The translations under genes and the position numbers were made by a program. From Rhodospirillaceae bacterium (lineage in GTDB: Bacteria; Pseudomonadota; Alphaproteobacteria; DSM-16000; Inquilinaceae), in the NCBI GenBank assembly GCA_020638595.1, contig JACKIG010000014.1:73728-137727 (forward strand): a stretch of DNA of 64,000 nt. The letters run 5' to 3'. Numbering within the stretch: the stretch's first letter is position 1; each line of letters starts with the position of its first letter. Below are positions 55,238 through 64,000 of this stretch, piece by piece. The notes beneath the pieces are model-generated. The model was given only the letters and a program-made list of their open reading frames with translations. It made no database searches and was not told where the DNA came from.

Positions 55238-56599
55238 TTACGGTTTCGTCTTGGCGCGGGCGGCCTTTTCGGCCGCCTTGCGCGCGCGGTAGTCCTTCGC
55301 CCAGCCCGGACGCTGGGTCTGGTCCGCCCGCTCGATCGCCAGCGCATCCTCGGCCACGTCGCGGGTGATGACGCTGCCGGCGGCGATGTTGGACCGGTCG
55401 CCCACCGTGACCGGCGCCACCAGCGAGGTGTTGGACCCGATGAAGACCTCGTCGCCGATCTGCGTCAGGTGCTTCAGATAGCCGTCGTAGTTGCAGGTGA
55501 TGGTCCCCGCGCCGACATTGGTGCCGGCGCCGATGCGGGCATCGCCCAGATAGGTCAGATGGTTGGCCTTTGATCCCTTGCCGATCGTCGTGTTCTTCAC
55601 CTCGACGAAGTTCCCGATATGGGCACCGGGGCCGATATCCGCCCCCGGCCGCAGCCGGGCGAAGGGGCCGACGATGGCACCCTTGCGGATGACCGCGTCG
55701 GTGAAGTGGCAGAAGGACAGGATCTCCACCTCGTCCTCGACGACGACCCTGGGGCCGAAGACGACATTCGGGCCGATGGTGACGTCGCGCCCGACGACGG
55801 TGTCGGCCGAGAAATAGACGGTGGCGGGGTCGATCAGCGTCGCACCCCCGTTCATGGCGCGGTCGCGCAGGCGTCCTTGCATCACGGCTTCGGCCTTTGC
55901 CAGCTCGGCGCGGGTGTTGATGCCCATCGCTTCTTCCACCGGGCCTTCGGCGACCACGGCGCCATAGCCCTTGGCGCGGGCGATGGCGACGGCATCGGTC
56001 AGGTAGTATTCGCCCTTGGCGTTGTCGTTGCCGATGGCATCCAGCAGCTCGCCCAGCCTGCGGCCGTCGAAGGCCATCATTCCGGCGTTGCACAGCCCGA
56101 TCCGCCGCATATCGGCATCGGCGTCGGCATGTTCGACGATGGCCGTCAGGTGCCCGTCCTGCGTCAGCACCAGCCGGCCATAGCCGGTCGTATCGTCGGG
56201 CCGGAAGCCGAGCACTGCCAGGGCCGGACGGTCCGGCTGGTCGACGGCCGCAGCCAGGGCCTTGAGCGTCGCGGTGGTGATCAGCGGCGTGTCGCCGTAG
56301 ACGGCCAGCACGATCCCGTCGAAGCCCGCCCAGATGCCGCGGGCGGTCTTCAACGCGTCGGCCGTCCCCGCCTGATGCTGCTGCACCACCGTCGGCCAGG
56401 GGGCGACGGCCTGTGTCACCACCTCCATGTCCGGCCCGATGACGACGCCCCTGCGCACGGGCGCCAGCGCGTCCGCGGCAGCCAGCACATGGGCCACCAT
56501 CGGCTGGCCGGCCACCGGATGCATCACCTTGGGGCTGGCGGAGCGCATCCGCGTGCCCTTTCCGGCAGCAAGAACCAGGCAGAGGATCTCCGTCGTCAT
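55238..56599 (-). CDS. glmU: bifunctional GlcNAc-1-P uridyltransferase / GlcN-1-P acetyltransferase
   Basis: This 453-residue GlmU has an N-terminal pyrophosphorylase domain (LAAGKGTRMRS, GDTPLI) and a C-terminal left-handed beta helix of hexapeptide repeats (acetyltransferase, with NFVEVKNTTIGKGSKANHLTYLGDA). It makes UDP-GlcNAc for peptidoglycan and lipid A. The ATG at 56599 is the family start. It is divergent from gph; the 245-base gap contains the promoters. Confidence 0.96.
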   Translation of the reverse strand: MTTEILCLVLAAGKGTRMRSASPKVMHPVAGQPMVAHVLAAADALAPVRRGVVIGPDMEVVTQAVAPWPTVVQQHQAGTADALKTARGIWAGFDGIVLAVYGDTPLITTATLKALAAAVDQPDRPALAVLGFRPDDTTGYGRLVLTQDGHLTAIVEHADADADMRRIGLCNAGMMAFDGRRLGELLDAIGNDNAKGEYYLTDAVAIARAKGYGAVVAEGPVEEAMGINTRAELAKAEAVMQGRLRDRAMNGGATLIDPATVYFSADTVVGRDVTIGPNVVFGPRVVVEDEVEILSFCHFTDAVIRKGAIVGPFARLRPGADIGPGAHIGNFVEVKNTTIGKGSKANHLTYLGDARIGAGTNVGAGTITCNYDGYLKHLTQIGDEVFIGSNTSLVAPVTVGDRSNIAAGSVITRDVAEDALAIERADQTQRPGWAKDYRARKAAEKAARAKTKP

Positions 56600-56844
56600 C
56601 GCAAACTCGCAGCTCTTTCCAGGTGGGGAATGCCACAAACGCCGTCGGCGCTTAAGTCAACATTTGTTGCCGTGTATATCCGGCGGAAACAGACTGCAAC
56701 ACTGCGTGAGCGGCATCGGGGATCGCCCCGTACCCATAGCCGGTCCCGCAAATTCTTCCGACGGAAACCGGCCTGTCCGCCGTTACACGGATCATGACGA
56801 TCCGGCACCGGCGATTTGCGGAGAGGCCACGGGAACGGACCATC

Positions 56845-57531
56845 ATGAAGACCTTGAAAGCCCTTGTCTGCGATCTCGACGGGACCTTGATCGACACCGC
56901 GCCCGGCATCGCCGATACGCTGAACGACTTCCTGGCCGAGCATGGGCGTGGCGGTCTTGCGCCCGCGACGGTGAAGGGCTTCATCGGCGATGGTGCGGCG
57001 CGGCTGGTGCAGCGGGCGTTCGCGGCCACCGGCGAGTCGGTCGATGGGCCGGCGCTGGACACCCTGGCCGCCGCCTACAGCGCGCGCCTCGCGGCAAGGC
57101 CGCCGGGTCCGGCGGACGTGTTTCCCGGTGTTGCCGAGACACTGGCCCGCCTTGCCGGCGACGGCCTGGGGCTGGCGGTGTGCAGCAACAAGCCGCAGGC
57201 CGCCGTCGCCACCGCCCTGTCGTCGGCCGGGCTGGCGCAGCATTTCCAGGTGCTGATCGGCGGCGACAGCCTGGCTGAGCGCAAGCCGTCGGCCGCGCCC
57301 CTGCTGGCGGCGGTTGCGGGGCTGGGCGTGCCGCCGGGGGCCGCGGCCATGGTCGGGGACAACGAAGTCGATGTCGCGACGGCCCGCGCCGCCGGCATTG
57401 CCGTGGTCGCGGTCACGTATGGCTATGCCCGCGTCCCGATGGCCGACCTGGGCGCGGACCTGTTGATCGACGGGTTCGCCGCCCTGCCGGACGCGCTGGA
57501 ACGGCTGGAAGCGAGGGGTCAAGGACGATGA
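56845..57531 (+). CDS. gph: phosphoglycolate phosphatase (HAD family)
   Basis: This 228-residue HAD phosphatase has nucleophile and acid D10 and D12 in CDLDGTLIDT, CSNKPQ motif II, a conserved Lys in ERKPSAAPL, and MVGDNEVDV. It is expected to hydrolyse 2-phosphoglycolate, though related substrates are possible. The stop overlaps the next gene by four bases (ATGA at 57528). Confidence 0.86.
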   Translation: MKTLKALVCDLDGTLIDTAPGIADTLNDFLAEHGRGGLAPATVKGFIGDGAARLVQRAFAATGESVDGPALDTLAAAYSARLAARPPGPADVFPGVAETLARLAGDGLGLAVCSNKPQAAVATALSSAGLAQHFQVLIGGDSLAERKPSAAPLLAAVAGLGVPPGAAAMVGDNEVDVATARAAGIAVVAVTYGYARVPMADLGADLLIDGFAALPDALERLEARGQGR

Positions 57532-58442
57532 CGGGTGCACGAGCGGTGATGCGGCTGGCGGGTGTGGTGGCGGTCCTGCTGCTGGCCACCGATCCCTTGA
57601 GGGCTGAAGAGCTGAGCGTCGGCGGGCTTGCCCGCAGCTACCTGGCCGTCGTCCCCCGGACAGCGGTCCTGCCGGCCCCGGCGCTCGTCGTGCTGCATGG
57701 CGGCACCGGCAGCGCCGAGGGCATCCGCCGCTATGTCGACATCGACCGGGCCGCGGCCGCGCGCGGCGTCGTGCTGCTGTTTCCCCAGGGCATCGACGAG
57801 CGCTGGAACGACGGGCGGACGATCACCGGCCCGGACCCTTCCGCCACCACCACGGCACAGGATGTCGACTTCCTGCTTGCGATGATCGAGCAGGAGGCGG
57901 CGCGGGGCGTGGTGGACCGCACGCGCGTCGGCGTGGCCGGCATTTCCAATGGCGGGATGATGGCGCAGCGCCTGGCCTGCGACGCGCCGGACCGTATCGG
58001 GGCCATTGCCGTCGTGGCGGCGACCACGGCGGTGGGGCTGGAATGCCCGGCCGGTCCGCCCGTGCCGGCGATCTTCTTCAACGGTACCGAAGACCGCATG
58101 ATCCCCTACGGCGGCGGTCCCATCGCCCAGCGGCTCGGCATAGATCGGGGGCAGGCCTATTCCGCTGCGCGCAGCCTGGAGCTGTGGGCGGCGCGCAATC
58201 GCTGCGGCCAGCCGGTGCTGGACGTGCAGCGGGATGAGCGGCCCCTGGACGGTACGAGCGTACGCATCCACCGCTGGCAGGATTGTGCCGTCGCGCTGGT
58301 CCAGGTGGTGATCGAGGGGGGCGGTCACACCTGGCCCGGTGCGGCCGCCCCCCTCTATGGTCTGGTCGCCGGCCGCCATAGCCGCGAGATCGATGCCAAC
58401 CGGGCGATCCTGGACTTCTTTTTCGGATCGGGCGGGCAATAG
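57528..58442 (+). CDS. secreted PHB-depolymerase-family esterase (LpqC-like)
   Basis: This 304-residue alpha/beta hydrolase has a signal peptide (about residues 1-26, ending LRA). The nucleophile S140 is in AGISNGGMM, the oxyanion region reads LVVLHGGTGSAEG, Asp is in NGTEDRMIPYGGG, and His is in GGGHTWPG, all as in the LpqC/poly(3-hydroxybutyrate) depolymerase family. Feruloyl esterase-like activity is also possible. It is translationally coupled to gph. Confidence 0.88.
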   Translation: MTGARAVMRLAGVVAVLLLATDPLRAEELSVGGLARSYLAVVPRTAVLPAPALVVLHGGTGSAEGIRRYVDIDRAAAARGVVLLFPQGIDERWNDGRTITGPDPSATTTAQDVDFLLAMIEQEAARGVVDRTRVGVAGISNGGMMAQRLACDAPDRIGAIAVVAATTAVGLECPAGPPVPAIFFNGTEDRMIPYGGGPIAQRLGIDRGQAYSAARSLELWAARNRCGQPVLDVQRDERPLDGTSVRIHRWQDCAVALVQVVIEGGGHTWPGAAAPLYGLVAGRHSREIDANRAILDFFFGSGGQ

Positions 58443-58454
58443 GCGTCAGCCGCG

Positions 58455-60329
58455 CTATTCGGCGATACGCAGCCGGCTCAGCTCCGAGGCAATCTCCTCG
58501 AAGTCGGCCTGCAGGTCCTCGTTGGTCGGGGAGTCGTAGTACAGGCGATCGCCGGTGGGGTCGTCGGGGTCGCGGGGGCTGGCACAGGCGCTGAACAGCG
58601 CCTGGGTGGCGGAATCGTTCTGCTGGAAGGTGATGGTGATGATCTTGATGCCGTCGTCGCGCATCGCCGCGCAGATCTCGCCCATGCGCCGGTCGAGTTC
58701 GTTGCGCGCCCCGCTGGAACTGGTGATGGGGCTGCCGGTTCCGTTCTGGCGCACGCGACCGTCACCCAGCCGGCCATAGGCGGTGTAGTCCGAGGACAGG
58801 GGACCGTTGCCCTTGTGGTCATAGACCTGATTGTTGCCGTCGGTGAGGATGATGACGACCTTGTCGATCGGCTGGTTGGAGTCGTCCGTCGGCTGGCTGG
58901 GGTCGAAATAGTCGTTGGGCAGGCCCGGATCGCCGCCCCACAGTCCCTGCCAGCGCGGCGAGAGGACCCGCCAGCCCCAGACCAGGCCGAGATTGCTGGT
59001 CGTGCCGCCGCGGTGCCAGGCGCGCATTTCGGAAATGGCGGCGACGATGGTGTTGCGGTTGTCGGTCAGCGGCGTGATCGGCGGACCGCAGCCGAGATTG
59101 GGGCCGGTGCCTTCGTTGAAATCGTCATAGTCGTCGCGGATGATCGGCAGTCGCCAATCCTGATTGTTGTTGCGACCGTCATAGCTGCGCCGGAACCATG
59201 CCTCCATCAGCAGATCGCGCAAGGTATCGCCGGTCGGCAGGGTCGTCCCGTAGCTGTGGGGGGTCAGATAGCTGGCCAGGTAGGTCCGCAGCGTGGTTGT
59301 CGATGGCAGCGTGGCGTTGGAGCTGTAGCCCAGGACCAGCCGGGCGGCCTGCTGCCAGGGCTGGTCGGTCGTGTAGAACTTGTGCCAGGACTGCGGGTTC
59401 AACTTGAATTCCAGGTAGTCCGTGATGAAATCGCCGAGCGATGCAATGCCGGCCGGAAGGGTCGTGCCGTCGGTATAGCCCAGCTCATCGCGCATGTGGC
59501 CGATCAGGACCTCGTCCTGGTCGTCCCAGTAGTTGTCGAAGTGGTTGGCGTAGAGCGCCGGCGTCCATGTCGCCACGGTGTAGGGATCGTCCGTCGTATC
59601 CAGCGGATACTCCCGCGCCTCGACGCACCCCTTCCAGTCGCTGGGATTGTACTCCGACGGATGATAGTCGCTGAGCCAGAGATGCCGGTTCAGCGTTTCG
59701 TCGCCGATATTGACCATCGAGGTATAGGGGACGACGCCGACCCAGAAGTTCTCGATGCTGTCATTGTTGCCGAAGAGAATGTTGATCAGGTTCTGGGCCG
59801 CAGACTTCATTGCGTTGATCTTGGAATTGGGATCGCTGTCGCAGCACATGGACCCGGTGTTGTCCATCACCAGCACCAGTTCCATCCCGCTGCGTGCGCG
59901 TTCGATGACGGTGCGGGCGGCCACCGTCATCGTATCGATGCCGACGATCCGCATGAAATTCGTCGGCACGACCGCCGTGGCTTCGATCGTCAGCTGGAAA
60001 TCGTCGTCGCTGGGCGTCAGGTACGGGCCATCGACCGTGGAGCCCATGTAGTTCTCGGGGAAGTTGGCGTCGAAATACATATCCAGGGCGGCGTCGCGCG
60101 CCACCTCGTCGGTTTCCCGGGCGGCAGCCAGACCGGCGGCATCGACGGCCTGGCCCAGCCGGCTCTTGACCAGGTAGCCGATCGCGGAGTCGCCGGACAG
60201 GCCGACGAATGCGACGATCGGCACGGTGGCGAACCCCACCAGCACCATGCTGCCGCCAGCCCGGTCGCGCACCAGGCCCTTGGCCCGGTGCCCCAGCGAA
60301 CGGGCCAATCTTGTAAGTCTGTTAAGCAT
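58455..60329 (-). CDS. Tad-associated VWA-domain pilus assembly protein (TadG-like)
   Basis: This 624-residue protein has an N-terminal TadE/TadG-like membrane segment (about residues 28-48, after RDRAGGSMVLVGFATVP) typical of pseudopilin-like Tad proteins. A VWA domain with MIDAS D156 (VMDNTGS, a variant of DxSxS) is interrupted by a long Tyr/Asn/Asp-rich insertion and resumes at VVIILTDGNNQVYD. It likely acts in surface adhesion with the Flp pilus. It is transcribed away from the pilin operon. Confidence 0.85.
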   Translation of the reverse strand: MLNRLTRLARSLGHRAKGLVRDRAGGSMVLVGFATVPIVAFVGLSGDSAIGYLVKSRLGQAVDAAGLAAARETDEVARDAALDMYFDANFPENYMGSTVDGPYLTPSDDDFQLTIEATAVVPTNFMRIVGIDTMTVAARTVIERARSGMELVLVMDNTGSMCCDSDPNSKINAMKSAAQNLINILFGNNDSIENFWVGVVPYTSMVNIGDETLNRHLWLSDYHPSEYNPSDWKGCVEAREYPLDTTDDPYTVATWTPALYANHFDNYWDDQDEVLIGHMRDELGYTDGTTLPAGIASLGDFITDYLEFKLNPQSWHKFYTTDQPWQQAARLVLGYSSNATLPSTTTLRTYLASYLTPHSYGTTLPTGDTLRDLLMEAWFRRSYDGRNNNQDWRLPIIRDDYDDFNEGTGPNLGCGPPITPLTDNRNTIVAAISEMRAWHRGGTTSNLGLVWGWRVLSPRWQGLWGGDPGLPNDYFDPSQPTDDSNQPIDKVVIILTDGNNQVYDHKGNGPLSSDYTAYGRLGDGRVRQNGTGSPITSSSGARNELDRRMGEICAAMRDDGIKIITITFQQNDSATQALFSACASPRDPDDPTGDRLYYDSPTNEDLQADFEEIASELSRLRIAE

Positions 60330-61136
60330 TTCTTGGTGCTCGGTCCACGTCTAGACTGCCGAAAGCATGCCGCAGAAAGGTTACTGAAGGATTTAAAGTG
60401 TGATCCCAGGAGTGATGCTGGGAATTCAGATAATTCTCCCAAGATTTTTATTCTCCGTCGTGCCCTTCGGCAGTAATCGCGTCAACCACCCCAGGGGGCA
60501 GTGAACCGGGGCTCGGATCGTGGGACGGTCGAAGGCCGAGGCGACATCTCCGACATCGCACCGCAGGCCCGCAGTGTCCGCCACTGCCGACCGCCTGCCG
60601 GTCCTGTCGTCCGTCCTGCCTGTCTCCGACTATCTATGGTGTGGACGCGTTCCACTGGCCGGGGATCCCGGGGCAGGGGGCGCTGCGGCAGGCGGGCCGG
60701 CCGGCGATGGGGTGGCCATCGGCCGCATCGTCGCAGCGCAGGTGTGCGGCCTGCGATGGCGCCACGGCATGCAGGCTCGCGGCGATGACAGCCGGGCGGC
60801 CGTCGGCCGGAAACCCGCAGGAAGCCTGCCCTTGCGCCGATTTGCCGACAGATTGCATGGAAATTCACGGTAATTCCGCAGCGATTTTCCCGATGGATTG
60901 CCGGCAATTCTGTCGCTGTTCTCTAGCTACATTCCGCGGATTCTCTATTGAGGTTTCATAATGAAAAACTGGAATTCCTTTGAGTAAGGGCGGCGTTATC
61001 ATTATATTTACCTATATCTTCACTTCGATCCTCAAAAAAACCCTCGGCGGCTTCGTCTATTTACTCCTTCTTAATTTTTGCATGCGAATTTGGGCTCGTT
61101 CGGCAGCCCCAAGTTCACTCTCTAAGGAGACAGAAG
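60330..61136. other. large divergent intergenic region before the Flp pilin
   Basis: This is an 807-base gap. A CCCAG/CTGGG stem lies at 60405-60422. Bases 60480-60850 are GC-rich with weak open frames that I do not support as genes. Bases about 60870-61130 are AT-rich and probably hold the pilin promoter. No RNA gene is recognised. A small regulatory RNA cannot be excluded. Confidence 0.45.
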
Positions 61137-61328
61137 ATGTTGAGGAAGATCCGCAAGTTCGTGACCGGCAAGGAAGGCGCCACCGCCATCGAATACGGTC
61201 TGATCGCCGCGCTGGTGTCGGTGGCCGCGATCACCGCCCTGGGCGCGATGGGCGAAAACCTGTCGACCATGTTCAGCACGGTCGCCAATGAGCTCGACAG
61301 CGCGGTCGACGGCGTCGGTGCCAGCTAG
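61137..61328 (+). CDS. flp: Flp-family type IVb pilin
   Basis: This 63-residue prepilin has a short basic leader (MLRKIRKFVTGKEG) cleaved after G14. The mature hydrophobic helix begins ATAIEYGLIAALVSVAAI with the conserved Glu at +5 and Tyr at +6. It is processed by the CpaA-type peptidase encoded downstream and polymerises into the Tad pilus. TAAGGAGACAG precedes the ATG. A strong hairpin follows the stop. Confidence 0.94.
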   Translation: MLRKIRKFVTGKEGATAIEYGLIAALVSVAAITALGAMGENLSTMFSTVANELDSAVDGVGAS

Positions 61329-61352
61329 TTGACGTGTGATGCTGGCGAAAAA

Positions 61353-61385
61353 GGTCGGGCCGGAGGCAGTCCTATCGGCCCGACC
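61353..61385. terminator. perfect 10-bp hairpin between pilin and cpaA
   Basis: GGTCGGGCCG (61353-61362) pairs perfectly with CGGCCCGACC (61376-61385). Five As precede it, so it is a canonical terminator only on the minus strand (T-run after the stem). On the plus strand it lacks Ts and may instead attenuate or protect the pilin message. Confidence 0.5.
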
Positions 61386-61528
61386 AGGCCAGCGGATCGG
61401 AACCATCGGCAGGGGCGACGCGGCTTCACACCCCGCCCGTCCCCGTGCCGCTTGTGGGCGTGAAGGCGGACAGGTCAGCCGATCGCGCCCAACCGAATGA
61501 GGTCGTTGTCGAAGGAAGGCCGCCTTCA

Positions 61529-62050
61529 TTGACCGCTTCGACTTTGCAGACCGTCTTGGCACTTGCCATCCTCGCGCCGCTCGCCTGGGCGGTCGTGACG
61601 GATCTGCGTACCCGTACGATCCCCAATACCGTCCCGGTCGTGATCATTGGCCTCTATGCGCTGCATGCCGTGACGGTCTGGCCGGACGGCGGCCTGTTCG
61701 GCGACCTGGCCGTGGCCGCGGTCGCGCTGGTCGTCGGGTTCCTGATGTTCGCCGCCAACTGGCTTGGGGGCGGCGATGCCAAGCTGATCGCGGCGCTGGC
61801 GCTCTGGGCCGGCCCGCAACACGCCATGGCGATGGTCTTCGTCATCGCACTGGCCGGCGGTGTCATGGCCGCCGCCATGCTGATTGCCTCGCTGATCTGG
61901 CGTCCCAGGACGGCGGACGGCGATGACGCGACTGCGGCGGCGCCAGTGATGCGCCGCCCGGTGCCGTATGCCGTCGCCATTGCGGCGGGCGGCCTCTACC
62001 TGACCGCCCCGACCGTGGCCGCTTTTGCCCCAACGGGGCTCGGAGGTTGA
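61529..62050 (+). CDS. cpaA: prepilin peptidase CpaA (TadV)
   Basis: This 173-residue type IV aspartic prepilin peptidase has catalytic D25 in VVTDLRTRTIPN and D83 in GGGDAKL, with about five membrane helices. It cleaves the Flp prepilin leader. I chose a TTG start at 61529 because GGAAGG lies about 10 bases before it. A GTG at 61445 would add 28 unusual residues. Confidence 0.9.
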   Translation: MTASTLQTVLALAILAPLAWAVVTDLRTRTIPNTVPVVIIGLYALHAVTVWPDGGLFGDLAVAAVALVVGFLMFAANWLGGGDAKLIAALALWAGPQHAMAMVFVIALAGGVMAAAMLIASLIWRPRTADGDDATAAAPVMRRPVPYAVAIAAGGLYLTAPTVAAFAPTGLGG

Positions 62051-62051
62051 T

Positions 62052-63047
62052 ATGCGGGTGCGCATTCTCCTGCTGCTGTTCGTGGCCATCGGGATCGGCC
62101 TGGCCACCGTGCACCTGACGCGCCAGTGGCTGGCCGACGAGCGCGCGAAGCTGGAGCGTGAGGCGCCGCGGCCGACGCCGGCGCCGGCATCGCGCTTCGT
62201 GCTGGTGGCCGATCATGACCTGCGGACCGGCCAGTTCATCACCGAGGATGACCTGCGCTGGCAGGCCTGGCCGGACGAGACGATGGCCCCGAGCTACATC
62301 GTCGGCGACAACCGGCGCGAGGGGCGCGAGGAGTCCACCGCAGCCCTGATCGGTGCCGTGGTCCGCATGGCGATTTCGACCGGGCAGCCCGTGACCGAAA
62401 ACTCGCTGGTGCGGCCGGGCGACCGCGGCTTCCTTGCCGCCGTGCTGACGCCGGGCAAGCGGGCGATCTCGGTCCCCGTCAACGAGACGACCAGCGTTGC
62501 CGGCCTGATCTTCCCGGGCGACCGGGTCGACATGCTGCTGACCCATACGGTGCGCATCGGGGGGGAAGACGACGGCGGGTCGTTCCGCGTGACCGAAACG
62601 GTGCTGACGGATGTCCGCGTCCTGGCCATCGATCAGCGGCTGACGGACCCCGCCGACGGACCCCGCGTTCCCGACACCGCGACCATCGAGGTCGATCCGC
62701 ACCAGGCGGAGATGGTGCAGGTGATGATGCAGATGGGATCCCTGTCGCTGAGCCTGCGCAGCCTGTCGTCCTCCGACGAGGCGCCGGAGGGCGAGCCGGC
62801 GGTGAAGCCCAGGCCGATCGCGCGCACGGGCGACCCGGTGCGCGAGCTGTTGACCTTCGTGCAGCAGCAGCTGCCCCCGGGGTCGACGCTGACGACGCCC
62901 GATCGGACCTTCACGCTTGACACCGAAGTGTCGCTGCTGCGCGGCCTGATCGCCGCATTCAATGCAATGCCCAAGGAAGAGCTTGAGCCCGTGGAAGAGG
63001 AACGGCGACCGCAGGTTGTGGTCGTGCGCGGGAGTGCCAGCACGTAG
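62052..63047 (+). CDS. cpaB: Flp pilus assembly protein CpaB (RcpC)
   Basis: This 331-residue protein has one N-terminal membrane helix (about residues 2-20), a SAF domain (FVLVADHDLRTGQFITEDDLRW) and the RcpC/CpaB region (RAISVPVNETTSVAGLIFPGDRVDMLLT). It is a periplasmic component of the Tad secretion machine working with the secretin CpaC. GGAGG precedes the ATG, one base after the cpaA stop. Confidence 0.93.
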   Translation: MRVRILLLLFVAIGIGLATVHLTRQWLADERAKLEREAPRPTPAPASRFVLVADHDLRTGQFITEDDLRWQAWPDETMAPSYIVGDNRREGREESTAALIGAVVRMAISTGQPVTENSLVRPGDRGFLAAVLTPGKRAISVPVNETTSVAGLIFPGDRVDMLLTHTVRIGGEDDGGSFRVTETVLTDVRVLAIDQRLTDPADGPRVPDTATIEVDPHQAEMVQVMMQMGSLSLSLRSLSSSDEAPEGEPAVKPRPIARTGDPVRELLTFVQQQLPPGSTLTTPDRTFTLDTEVSLLRGLIAAFNAMPKEELEPVEEERRPQVVVVRGSAST

Positions 63048-63080
63048 AGACGTTTCGAAGCCGACGAAAGGTAGAAGACC

Positions 63081-64000
63081 ATGAGACGGTTCCGCGAGTG
63101 GATAGTCATCTTCAATCTGACCGTCCTGATCGGACTGGCCGCGCCCCCGGCGTCGGCCGTTCGATTCATTTCGGGCAATGCCGTGCCGCTGAACCTGGAG
63201 GTCAGCACGGGCGAACTGGTGGAGCTGGATGCCCCCGCCAGTTCGGTCTTCGTCGCCAACCCGGCGATCGCCGATGTCGAGGTGATGTCGCCGACGCTGA
63301 TCTACGTCTTTGCCAGCGCGCCCGGACGCACCAACATCCTGGCAGTCAACGACGGCAACGATGTCGTCGGCAACATCCTGCTGATCTCGCGGATTTCCGT
63401 TGCCGACGTGAACTATTCGATCTCGCGCGTCTCGCCCGGCAGCAACATCGTGGCGGAACCGGCCGGATCCAGCGTCCTCTTGACCGGATTGGCGGAGAAC
63501 GCGGCCGTGGCGGCCAACGCGGTCCAGGTGGCGGCCGCTTTCGTGCCCGACCCCAGCCAGATCATCAACCAGACGTCCATCGACGGGCCGACCCAGGTCA
63601 ACCTCCAGGTCAGGATCGCCGAAGTCAGCCGCGCCGCGGCCCAGCAGCTCGGCATCAACTGGGAAGCCGTGATCCAGCGGGGCAACTTCCTTTTCGGCTT
63701 GGCGTCGGGCCGGGATATCGTCAATGCGGCCGGCGAGTTCGTCAGGGATGACACGGCCTTCGGCAGCGGTTTCACCGGCTTCCGGCCGGAGGATTCCAAC
63801 GTCAACATCCTGATCGATGCCCTTGAGGACGCCGGCATGGTCGCGGTGCTGGCGGAACCGAACCTGACGGCGATGTCGGGCGAAACGGCCAGCTTCCTTG
63901 CCGGTGGCGAGTTCCCCGTCCCCGTCGTGGACCGCGACGGGAACATCAGCATCACCTTCCGGCCGTTCGGCGTATCCCTGTCGTTCACCCCGACGGTGCT
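63081..64000 (+). CDS. cpaC: Flp pilus secretin CpaC (RcpA), truncated by window end
   Basis: The open frame runs from ATG 63081 off the window end (about 306 residues seen). A signal peptide (about 1-28, ending ASA) is followed by the pilus-formation N-terminal domain (ELVELDAPASSVFVANPAIADVEV) and BON-like repeats. The start of the secretin domain reads VNLQVRIAEVSRAAAQQLGINW and LAEPNLTAMSGETASFLAGGEFP. This is the outer-membrane channel of the Tad pilus. Confidence 0.93.
   Translation, partial: MRRFREWIVIFNLTVLIGLAAPPASAVRFISGNAVPLNLEVSTGELVELDAPASSVFVANPAIADVEVMSPTLIYVFASAPGRTNILAVNDGNDVVGNILLISRISVADVNYSISRVSPGSNIVAEPAGSSVLLTGLAENAAVAANAVQVAAAFVPDPSQIINQTSIDGPTQVNLQVRIAEVSRAAAQQLGINWEAVIQRGNFLFGLASGRDIVNAAGEFVRDDTAFGSGFTGFRPEDSNVNILIDALEDAGMVAVLAEPNLTAMSGETASFLAGGEFPVPVVDRDGNISITFRPFGVSLSFTPTV

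Noticed and set aside
58815..60476. 553-codon plus-strand open frame
   Set aside because: Antisense to the VWA gene; repetitive V/G/R/D translation.
60520..60873. 117-codon open frame in the gap before the pilin
   Set aside because: No family, no ribosome-binding site and mixed composition. It cannot be distinguished from chance.
60980..61291. Open frame with a hydrophobic N-terminus overlapping the pilin
   Set aside because: Its second half is the pilin gene in another frame and turns into an Arg-rich shadow; the pilin has the clear family signature.

Overview
The window is a GC-rich bacterial chromosome segment, densely coded on both strands. It has no rRNA, tRNA, CRISPR array, insertion sequence or phage gene that I can recognise. 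Family content (DUF2794, DUF2783, CpaABC-type Tad pilus genes, a DUF2282/DUF692/DUF2063 bufferin cassette, a class II DAHP synthase, scattered leucine-catabolic genes) points to an alphaproteobacterium, perhaps a Rhodospirillales-like lineage. That placement is inference from gene content and base composition only.

Layout. 0-0.8 kb: Phd/ParE toxin-antitoxin pair with a candidate operator. 0.8-5.2 kb (minus): aromatic-type FAD monooxygenase with a DUF2783 partner, a metallo-beta-lactamase-fold protein that has lost metal ligands, and a 13-repeat helical solenoid protein. 5.4-7.9 kb: hotdog thioesterases and the MgtE magnesium channel. 8.1-10.9 kb: a TRAP-type binding protein coupled to a histidine kinase with no transporter genes. 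10.9-12.6 kb: Lrp regulator divergent from alanine dehydrogenase. 12.8-17.6 kb: isovaleryl-CoA dehydrogenase, an SDR, a CDF metal exporter, a second acyl-CoA dehydrogenase and a DODA-type dioxygenase. 17.8-19.3 kb: a small secreted protein convergent with an MbnH-like di-heme enzyme. 19.5-22.3 kb: xseA divergent from purD. 22.6-30.7 kb: accessory genes (membrane protein, PAS protein, PLP dehydratase, Cys-rich small protein, secreted protein, FecR and lipoprotein) around the methylcrotonyl-CoA carboxylase beta gene. 30.8-33.7 kb: methylglutaconyl-CoA hydratase and the carboxylase alpha subunit. 33.7-41 kb: assorted metabolism including nicotinate phosphoribosyltransferase and DAHP synthase. 41.3-43.3 kb: bufferin cassette (precursor, DUF692/MNIO enzyme, partner protein). 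43.3-58.4 kb: hydrolases, glutathione reductase, an ABC transporter, succinate-semialdehyde dehydrogenase, a patatin lipoprotein, an amino-acid-oxidase-like flavoprotein, glmS, glmU and gph. 58.5-64 kb: a VWA pilus-associated protein facing away from a Tad/Flp operon (pilin, cpaA, cpaB, cpaC) that runs off the window.

How the genes connect. ivd, the two mcc genes and liuC together cover leucine degradation from isovaleryl-CoA to HMG-CoA, but are split into three places. glmS, glmU and gph form a cell-envelope precursor and housekeeping block. The bufferin genes are predicted to make a secreted, modified, copper-binding peptide. The Tad genes would build an adhesive Flp pilus. Several short AT-rich patches and hairpins between genes look regulatory or terminating and are listed separately.
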